DNA from: JAUVXY01 sp964392345
Lineage (GTDB): Bacteria; Actinomycetota; Humimicrobiia; Humimicrobiales; Humimicrobiaceae
Assembly (NCBI GenBank): GCA_964392345.1
Contig: CAYMPQ010000068.1
Span: 1-8,907 of the forward strand
Reading direction: 5' to 3'
Length of the DNA: 8,907 bases
Positions 1 through 4,161 of this stretch are shown one piece after another. The position numbers were made by a program, and so were the translations under genes. The notes under the pieces were generated by a model, which worked only from the letters and a program-made list of their open reading frames with translations, was not told the DNA's origin and searched no databases. Position 1 is the stretch's first letter. Every line of letters starts with the position of its first letter.

Positions 1-101
1 GCTTTGCAAAAGTGTTGCCACTTCTGCATTGCACGTTCGACTTGCATGTATTAAGTACACCGTCAGCGTTCGTCCTGAGCCAGGATCAAACTCTCAAAAA
101 T
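1..101 (-). rRNA. rrs: 16S ribosomal RNA, 5' end (cut by window edge)
   Basis: Read on the minus strand, positions 94 to 75 give AGAGTTTGATCCTGGCTCAG, the universal sequence near the 5' end of bacterial 16S rRNA. It is followed by GACGAACGCTGACGG and by ACATGCAAGTCGAACG. Counting back from the E. coli numbering of that block (AGAG at nucleotide 8) puts the mature 5' end near position 101; the exact nucleotide is inferred. Only about 100 nt are present and the gene continues past the left edge. The first variable region falls around positions 1-40. The stretch CTGACGGTGTACTTAATACA differs from the usual CTGGCGGC(G/A)TGC(T/C)TAA(C/T)ACA, which may be a lineage marker. Confidence 0.97.
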
Positions 102-134
102 TAATACTTAAAAAAACGAATAATTTAAATTATA

Positions 135-155
135 GATTCTTAAAAAATAAGAATC
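135..155 (-). other. Hairpin in the pre-16S leader
   Basis: GATTCTTA (135-142) and TAAGAATC (148-155) form a perfect 8-bp stem around a 5-base A/T loop. It lies between promoter P2 and the mature 16S 5' end, so it would be part of the pre-16S leader. It could be a leader stem involved in folding or processing; this role is inferred. It is not followed by a T-run in the direction of transcription that would suggest a terminator. Confidence 0.45.
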
Positions 156-179
156 CACACTCTAAAACCTACACTATTT

Positions 180-194
180 AGTTCTCAAAGAACA
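180..194 (-). promoter_or_regulatory. boxA-like rRNA leader element
   Basis: On the minus strand positions 194 to 180 read TGTTCTTTGAGAACT. TGTTCTTTG resembles the boxA antitermination element (TGYTCTTTA-type) found in rRNA leaders, and TTCTTTGAGAACT is close to the TTCTTTGAAAACT sequence common upstream of 16S in Gram-positive bacteria. GTTCT and AGAAC can also pair as a 5-bp stem. In known rrn operons boxA loads NusB/S10 to prevent premature termination. Its place about 80 nt upstream of 16S and downstream of promoter P2 fits this role. Confidence 0.6.
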
Positions 195-212
195 CATTTT
201 TGCAACTTGCAG

Positions 213-241
213 AAAATACCATATTAACAACAAGTTGTCAA
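213..241 (-). promoter_or_regulatory. rRNA promoter P2 (proximal)
   Basis: The minus strand carries TTGACA (241-236), a 17-nt spacer, and TATTTT (218-213). A TG one base ahead of the -10 gives an extended -10 (TGGTATTTT). The expected start is near position 206, about 105 nt upstream of mature 16S. A 12-bp palindrome, ACAACAAGTTGT (227-238), overlaps the -35 box and spacer. Consensus -35, ideal spacing and position just upstream of a boxA-like leader make this the likely main rrn promoter. Confidence 0.75.
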
Positions 242-266
242 TAAAAAATAAAAATAAAAATAAGAA
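242..266 (-). promoter_or_regulatory. A/T-rich UP-like tract upstream of P2
   Basis: Immediately upstream of the P2 -35 box, positions 242-266 are almost pure A on the plus strand, built from a repeated TAAAAA unit. A/T tracts at this place act as UP elements that contact the RNA polymerase alpha subunit in many rRNA promoters. The role here is inferred from position and composition only. Confidence 0.45.
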
Positions 267-327
267 GTTTTTCAAAAAGCAACCACTAAAACTATATGCT
301 TTTATGATTTCCATTTAAGCAAAACAA

Positions 328-355
328 ATTATATCATCTACTTATAATAAGTCAA
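328..355 (-). promoter_or_regulatory. rRNA promoter P1 (distal)
   Basis: The minus strand shows TTGACT (355-350), a 16-nt spacer and a perfect TATAAT (333-328), with a predicted start near position 321. It lies about 114 bp upstream of P2, giving a tandem promoter pair as is common for rRNA operons. A 13-bp palindrome, ACTTATAATAAGT (340-352), overlaps the inner half of the -35 box and the spacer, similar in position to the dyad in P2. There is no other gene between it and 16S. Confidence 0.72.
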
Positions 356-369
356 TATTAATTTTCACA

Positions 370-396
370 ATTTTATGGCTGCAGCAGCCATAAAAT
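370..396. repeat. 13-bp-arm palindrome upstream of P1
   Basis: ATTTTATGGCTGC (370-382) and its exact reverse complement (384-396) flank a single central base at 383. The GC core carries A/T ends. The A/T ends are in the wrong order for an intrinsic terminator: on either strand the 5' arm starts with T and no T-run follows the 3' arm. It sits between the decayed GGDEF fragment and promoter P1, 14 bp upstream of the P1 -35 box. It could be a protein-binding site, a weak bidirectional terminator shielding rrn from recA read-through, or a mobile-element remnant. Confidence 0.6.
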
Positions 397-419
397 AAGA
401 CGATAAATTTAGCCGGCCT

Positions 420-560
420 TTAAGCTTCTGATGGCGCTTGTTCGATGTCTGGCTGATAAAATTTGTAATTATTCCTGCCTGCTTCTTTTGCCTTATACAT
501 TGCTATATCAGCATATTTTATAAGAGTTTTGATATGATCTAAAAATTTATTGTGTGACAT
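420..560 (-). pseudogene. C-terminal remnant of a GGDEF (diguanylate cyclase) gene
   Basis: The minus-strand frame ending at the TAA at 420-422 encodes a stretch with ADIAMYKAKEAGRNNYKFY (about 512-456), the hallmark C-terminal part of GGDEF domains, which make cyclic di-GMP from GTP. A short tail, QPDIEQAPSEA, follows. Homology starts near position 542. Everything upstream that a working cyclase needs, including the GG(D/E)EF active-site loop, is absent. An ATG at 558-560 would open a 46-residue ORF, but it has no convincing ribosome binding site and its first residues do not look like GGDEF sequence. The fragment abuts the end of the tnpB remnant, so the loss probably came with transposon insertion or later deletion. 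Identification of the domain tail is strong; a function for the fragment is unlikely. Confidence 0.8.
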
Positions 561-562
561 CC

Positions 563-1041
563 TCACAGCAATAAATTACCGTGCATCCCAATACTAGGAA
601 GTGGTTCCTGCTTCACAGAGCTATTTTCTTTGATGAAGCTAGTCTTCATTTTTGTATCCGCAAACACTGCATATTTTGCTTGAAGCTTCAAATCTACCGA
701 TTTGAATTAATTCTTTATCCCGCCATTTAGATTTATATTTTAGTTGTCTTGTAAATTCTCCCCAACTTGCATCTGAGATAGATTTTGATAAATGACGGTG
801 CTTATCATTCCTTTTAAAAACTTTATTTCTAGCTACCGTACAATTAAAACTTGCAAAATATTTTCCGGAAGGAGTTTTCGATATAGTTATCTGCTTGGTG
901 GCGCCTTCTTGAAGGCTTTGTGAATTAACCTCTGAAAGCCACTTGCATTCTTCTTGCTTCTTTAATTTTGCTATATATTTTTTCGCTTCATATCCTGATA
1001 TATTTAACCTTTCTTATTTCCAAATATTTACACGCATTACT
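563..1041 (-). pseudogene. tnpB: Decayed tnpB (IS200/IS605-family OrfB, RNA-guided nuclease)
   Basis: The open minus-strand frame 1013-642 carries TnpB blocks in the right order with pieces missing. These are SGYEAKKYIAKLKK and WLSEVNSQSLQ (N-terminal, 998-909), ITISKTPSGKYF (890-855), LSKSISDASWGEF (791-753), and SSKICSVCGYKNED (683-642) with the first CxxC of the zinc ribbon. All three RuvC segments (the D near the middle, the E in the EDLN-type block and the last D) are deleted, as is the second zinc-ribbon CxxC. After a TAG at 639-641 a TnpB-like C-terminal tail (ENSSVKQEPLPSIG) continues in another frame to a TGA at 563-565. At the other end SNACKYLEIRK (1041-1009) looks like an earlier TnpB piece, also out of frame. 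A TAA at 1014-1016 precedes the main frame and there is no in-frame ATG. Full TnpB is about 400 residues, so this cannot be a working nuclease. No tnpA is visible. Confidence 0.88.
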
Positions 1042-2094
1042 TTAAATGTTTTTCTTATTGTTTTTATATTTAACGCTCTTTCCCTTACTTTCTTCTTTTT
1101 TTTCTGTGTTGAAGTTTAATTCCTTTTTTATTTTCTCTTCAATTTCATCTTTTATCTCAGTATTTTGCATTAAAAATACCTTTGCATTTTCTCTTCCCTG
1201 TCCAATGCGCTCCTCACCATAAGAGTACCAGGAACCGCTCCTTCCGATAATGTTCAATTCACTCCCAACATCTAATATGCTTCCTTCTTTGGATATTCCC
1301 TTTCCATACATAATGTCAAACTCCGCACTTTTAAATGGCGAAGCAACCTTGTTTTTAACAACCCTTACTCTTACCCTGTTCCCAATAATTTCTGTACCGC
1401 TTTTTATAGAATCTATCCTTCTTATATCCAGCCTCACAGATGCATAAAATTTTAATGCCCTTCCACCCGGTGTCACCTCAGGGTTTCCAAACATTACCCC
1501 TATCTTCTCCCTTAGCTGGTTAATAAAAACGACTGACGTTTGTGTCTTACTGACAACTCCTGTTATTTTTCTCAAAGCTTTGGACATAAGCCTTGCCTGC
1601 AGGCCGATAAAAGAATCGCTCATCTCTCCCTCAAGCTCTGCTTTGGGAACAAGTGCTGCTACTGAATCAATGACCACTACATCCAGGGCCCCGCTTTTTA
1701 GCAATATCTCACAAATTTCCAGCGCTTGCTCTCCGCTGTCTGGCTGGGATAGCAGCAGCTCTTCATTGTTAACACCTAAATTTCTTGCATACTTGGGATC
1801 CAGTGCATGCTCAGCATCTATGAACGCAGCTACGCCGCCCTCTTTTTGAGCATTCGCTATTATATGCAAAGCAAGTGTCGTTTTACCCGAAGCTTCCGGC
1901 CCAAATATTTCTATGACTCTTCCCCTCGGCACCCCTCCTATGGTTAATGCCATGTCAAGCTCCAAAGAGCCCGTAGAAATAGCAGGAATGTCTTCTAAGG
2001 GGCCATGTGCGTCTAATTTCATGATAGCGCCTTTCCCGTACTGCCTCTCAATCTGAGTAATTGTATTTTCTACTATTTTATCTCTGTCTTCCAT
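1042..2094 (-). CDS. recA: Recombinase RecA
   Basis: RecA polymerises on single-stranded DNA, carries out ATP-dependent homologous pairing and strand exchange, and in SOS-competent bacteria triggers LexA self-cleavage. The 350-residue product has Walker A GPEASGKT at 65-72, Walker B VVVIDS at 139-144, the conserved QLREKIGVMFGNPEVTPGG stretch at 193-211 covering L2, and a C-terminal domain. The start chosen is the ATG at 2092-2094: it has AGGAG five bases upstream and gives MEDRDKIVENTITQIERQYG, which matches the family N-terminus. An in-frame ATG 63 bases upstream would add an atypical hydrophobic leader and is rejected. The last ~35 residues are lysine-rich (EKKEESKGKSVKYKNNKKNI) instead of the usual acidic tail. 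The gene follows thpR after 126 bp and has its own candidate promoter. The tnpB relic begins right after its stop codon. Confidence 0.97.
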   Translation of the reverse strand: MEDRDKIVENTITQIERQYGKGAIMKLDAHGPLEDIPAISTGSLELDMALTIGGVPRGRVIEIFGPEASGKTTLALHIIANAQKEGGVAAFIDAEHALDPKYARNLGVNNEELLLSQPDSGEQALEICEILLKSGALDVVVIDSVAALVPKAELEGEMSDSFIGLQARLMSKALRKITGVVSKTQTSVVFINQLREKIGVMFGNPEVTPGGRALKFYASVRLDIRRIDSIKSGTEIIGNRVRVRVVKNKVASPFKSAEFDIMYGKGISKEGSILDVGSELNIIGRSGSWYSYGEERIGQGRENAKVFLMQNTEIKDEIEEKIKKELNFNTEKKEESKGKSVKYKNNKKNI

Positions 2095-2169
2095 AGTATC
2101 TCCTATAGCTAAATAAAAATAAATAATAATTTTCAAATTAAAAATGCTTATGCACAAATGCCTATAAAC

Positions 2170-2198
2170 ATAATACTATATTTATAACTTAAATTCAA
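2170..2198 (-). promoter_or_regulatory. Candidate recA promoter
   Basis: The minus strand has TTGAAT (2198-2193), a 17-nt spacer and TATTAT (2175-2170). The predicted start is near 2163, leaving a leader of about 68 nt before the recA ATG. It lies in the longest gap between genes of the cluster. No CGAAC-N4-GTTCG (Bacillus-type) or CTGT-N8-ACAG (E. coli-type) LexA site is visible here. The A/T-rich background makes chance matches possible, but spacing and position are good. Confidence 0.55.
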
Positions 2199-2215
2199 TT
2201 TTAGGTTATAAATAT
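2178..2215. repeat. Inverted repeat centred on the recA -35 box
   Basis: ATATTTATAAC (2178-2188) and its exact reverse complement GTTATAAATAT (2205-2215) are separated by 16 bases. The proposed -35 hexamer (2193-2198) lies in the middle of the loop, and one arm lies within the promoter spacer. It could be a two-half-site operator for a regulator of recA, or a weak hairpin ending the thpR transcript. There is no T-run after it on the minus strand, and the A/T-rich arms would form a weak RNA stem. Confidence 0.5.
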
Positions 2216-2220
2216 TAATC

Positions 2221-2799
2221 TTATTTTAAACTAAATTCTTCAATAATAATATATTCAGCCCCACTTGGCTTTAACCTGCTCTCAAATAATGTGAGCTTGC
2301 AGCATTTTATAGTATCCGCCAAATCCAATTTAATATTTTTGACCAAATTTTCTATATTTTTACTTCTCTTTATCCTTGCAATTGTAATGTGAGGAATAAA
2401 TTTTCTTTTTTCCTTTCGTATTTTTATTTTGCTAAAATTATCTTCAAGCTTATCATAAATTTCAATTATTTTATCGCTTCCACTCTTGATTTCTGCAAAT
2501 ATTATTCTTGCGCTTCTAAAGCTTGAAAACGCCCCCAGGCTGCCTGCAATCTTATAATCAAAACAACAAAAATTATCGGTAGTTTCTTTAATTGCGTTTT
2601 TTATTTTTTCTATTTTATTTAAGTTTACATTGCCTAAAAATTTTAAAGTAACATGAATATTAGGGCATGGTATTTTTCTTATACCTTTATCTTTGCTGAA
2701 CAGCCTGTCTTCAGTTTCATATAAGTATTTCTTTATATGTTCAGGAATGTCTATGGCAACAAACAATCTCTTGTGCAAATTATTTTCTTTTTTAACCAT
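2221..2799 (-). CDS. thpR: RNA 2',3'-cyclic phosphodiesterase (2'-5' RNA ligase family)
   Basis: The 192-residue protein belongs to the 2H phosphoesterase superfamily. It has the two HxTx signatures at the expected distance: HVTLKFLG at 49-56 and HITIAR at 137-142. The N-terminus RLFVAIDIPEHIKKYL is typical of ThpR/LigT proteins, which hydrolyse 2',3'-cyclic phosphate RNA ends to 2'-phosphates and, in vitro, join 2'-5' linked tRNA halves. The physiological substrate is not settled for the family. Length matches the usual 180-200 residues. The ATG at 2797-2799 is 26 bp past the cinA stop; only a weak purine run (AGAAG) precedes it, so translation may depend partly on cinA. Placement between cinA and recA is seen in a number of bacteria and supports the assignment. 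Confidence 0.92.
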   Translation of the reverse strand: MVKKENNLHKRLFVAIDIPEHIKKYLYETEDRLFSKDKGIRKIPCPNIHVTLKFLGNVNLNKIEKIKNAIKETTDNFCCFDYKIAGSLGAFSSFRSARIIFAEIKSGSDKIIEIYDKLEDNFSKIKIRKEKRKFIPHITIARIKRSKNIENLVKNIKLDLADTIKCCKLTLFESRLKPSGAEYIIIEEFSLK

Positions 2800-2825
2800 T
2801 TATCTTCTGTCAGGATAATTTTATA

Positions 2826-4115
2826 TTAATCTATTGTTTCTTCTATAGAAATCCTAAGCTTATTTAGAATAAACTGTGCAGTTCTGTACTTTATGTCAAT
2901 TCTGCTTCCAGTAAATTTCTTTTTGAATACCTGCCTGTAGTCGTTTGGATCGATGATGCAGCAATACACCAGTCCGGCCTCTTTATTTTTTTCTGTTACA
3001 CCCGGGCCTGCAAAGCCGGTTGTGCTGACAGCAAAATCTGAATTAAATAACTTTTTTACATTGCAAGCCATTTCCAGGCATACTTCCCTGCTTACTGCTC
3101 CATATTTATTTATGCTGCTGCTGTTAACCTGCAGCAGTTTATTCTTAGCATAGTTTGAATAAGATACTACACTTCCTAAAAAATACTCTGAGCTGCCGCC
3201 AACATCAGTTATCATACTGCTGACAAGACCGCCTGTCATTGATTCGGCAACACTTATTGTAATATTTTTATTTTTTCTCGTTATTGCTCTTTTCAAGCTT
3301 TCTGAAATTGAAGTATTGTTTTTATTGTAAATATATTCACGTAATTTTCTTCTTACCTTTCCCTCAATTCTTCTCAGGTGTCTGCTGCAATTTTCTTCAC
3401 AATCAGACCTTGACACCAATATTATTTTTATGAGACCGGGTGCAGCAGTGATCCCTATTTTAACATTTATTTTTTCTGCTTCCTTTACAATTCCTTTTAT
3501 TTTTTCTTCTATCTCTGTTTCGCTAATATCTGTAGTCATCAGTACCGATTTTTTAATTACCAAATTTCCGCTTTTTTCGCTTTTGCTGCCGGAAATAGTT
3601 CTTATCACCGGAATAACATCCATATCAAGCATGCTCTTCATCTCTTTTGGAACTCCGGGTATGCAAAAAATCCATTTTTTTTCAGGTTTTAAATTTATTA
3701 TAAATCCAGAGGCGCTTCCCACCCTGGGCTTAATTGGAATAGAATTCTGAGGAATATATGATTGCCTGAGCAGCCTGTTTTTAATATCGCTGCTTTTTAT
3801 ATTTTTTATAAACTTTAAGCTTGTCTCATCTAATGATTTGTCCCTTAAAAGTTTTAAATCAAGGGCAGAAGCTACTGCATTCCTTGTAACATCATCGTCT
3901 GTTGGACCAAGACCACCGTTTGTTATTACTATATCACTATGCTTTAAACTCTCTTTTAAAATAACAGATATTTCTTCTTCATTATCTCTTACTGTATATA
4001 TAAAATTACAATCAACACCAAGCTCAGCCAAGCTTTCTGCTATGTATTTTGAATTTGTGTTAAAGATAATGCCAAGATTAAGTTCAGTGCCAATATTTAC
4101 TATTGAACATTTCAT
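2826..4115 (-). CDS. cinA: CinA: MoCF-type domain plus nicotinamide-nucleotide amidase domain
   Basis: The 429-residue product has the standard two-part CinA layout. Residues 1-170 form a molybdopterin-binding-like (COG1058) domain with NTNSKYIAESLAELG at 20-34, TNGGLGPTDDDVTR at 65-78 and FCIPGVPKEM at 150-159. An intermediate domain runs to about 265. The C-terminal PncC/CinA domain has VAESMTGGLVSS at 289-300, the GSVVSYSNYAK segment near 314-324 and STTGFAGPGV at 364-373. Known family activities are ADP-ribose or NAD-derived pyrophosphatase (N-terminal) and nicotinamide mononucleotide deamidation (C-terminal), which recycle pyridine nucleotides. In some naturally transformable bacteria cinA is co-transcribed with recA and helps RecA during transformation. 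Here thpR separates the two. The ATG at 4113-4115 lacks a good ribosome binding site: a lone AGGGA lies about 17 bases upstream, too far. No alternative start fits the family better. Confidence 0.95.
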   Translation of the reverse strand: MKCSIVNIGTELNLGIIFNTNSKYIAESLAELGVDCNFIYTVRDNEEEISVILKESLKHSDIVITNGGLGPTDDDVTRNAVASALDLKLLRDKSLDETSLKFIKNIKSSDIKNRLLRQSYIPQNSIPIKPRVGSASGFIINLKPEKKWIFCIPGVPKEMKSMLDMDVIPVIRTISGSKSEKSGNLVIKKSVLMTTDISETEIEEKIKGIVKEAEKINVKIGITAAPGLIKIILVSRSDCEENCSRHLRRIEGKVRRKLREYIYNKNNTSISESLKRAITRKNKNITISVAESMTGGLVSSMITDVGGSSEYFLGSVVSYSNYAKNKLLQVNSSSINKYGAVSREVCLEMACNVKKLFNSDFAVSTTGFAGPGVTEKNKEAGLVYCCIIDPNDYRQVFKKKFTGSRIDIKYRTAQFILNKLRISIEETID

Positions 4116-4161
4116 AAATAAGAATTTTTATCCCTGTTAAAAAATTTTAACTTTCTTACTC

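Larger units (their letters stand above)
102..419. other. Non-coding rRNA control region
   Basis: No coding sequence is visible here. The stretch holds the pre-16S leader, the leader hairpin, the boxA-like element, promoters P2 and P1, the A/T-rich tract and the palindrome, each listed separately. The remainder (267-327 and 397-419) shows nothing recognisable apart from a GCCGGC hexamer at 412-417. Confidence 0.7.

Noticed and set aside
240..266. TAAAAA repeats as a CRISPR or satellite-like array
   Set aside because: The units are six bases, imperfect and only a few in number; an A/T-rich promoter tract explains them better.
370..396. Intrinsic terminator call for the palindrome
   Set aside because: The T- and A-runs are on the wrong sides of the stem on both strands and no T-run follows; listed as a palindrome of unknown role instead.
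585..600. SIG motif as part of the GGDEF domain
   Set aside because: The residues PLPSIGM lie in the frame of the TnpB C-terminal tail (ENSSVKQEP...), which explains them better than a frameshifted GGDEF strand.
1580..1849. Plus-strand ORFs inside recA (also 1250-1447)
   Set aside because: They lie wholly antisense to strongly conserved RecA motifs, are low-complexity serine-rich, and have no family features; they are shadows of recA.
2095..2157. Longer recA start adding 21 residues
   Set aside because: The added leader is hydrophobic and unlike any RecA N-terminus, while the internal ATG at 2092-2094 has a well-placed AGGAG.
2144..2161. Three ATGC repeats just after the predicted recA start site
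   Set aside because: Four-base repeats at uneven spacing in a short stretch are easily due to chance.
2953..4140. Three plus-strand ORFs opposite cinA
   Set aside because: All are antisense to conserved CinA domains, show no recognisable domains and have no supporting ribosome binding sites.
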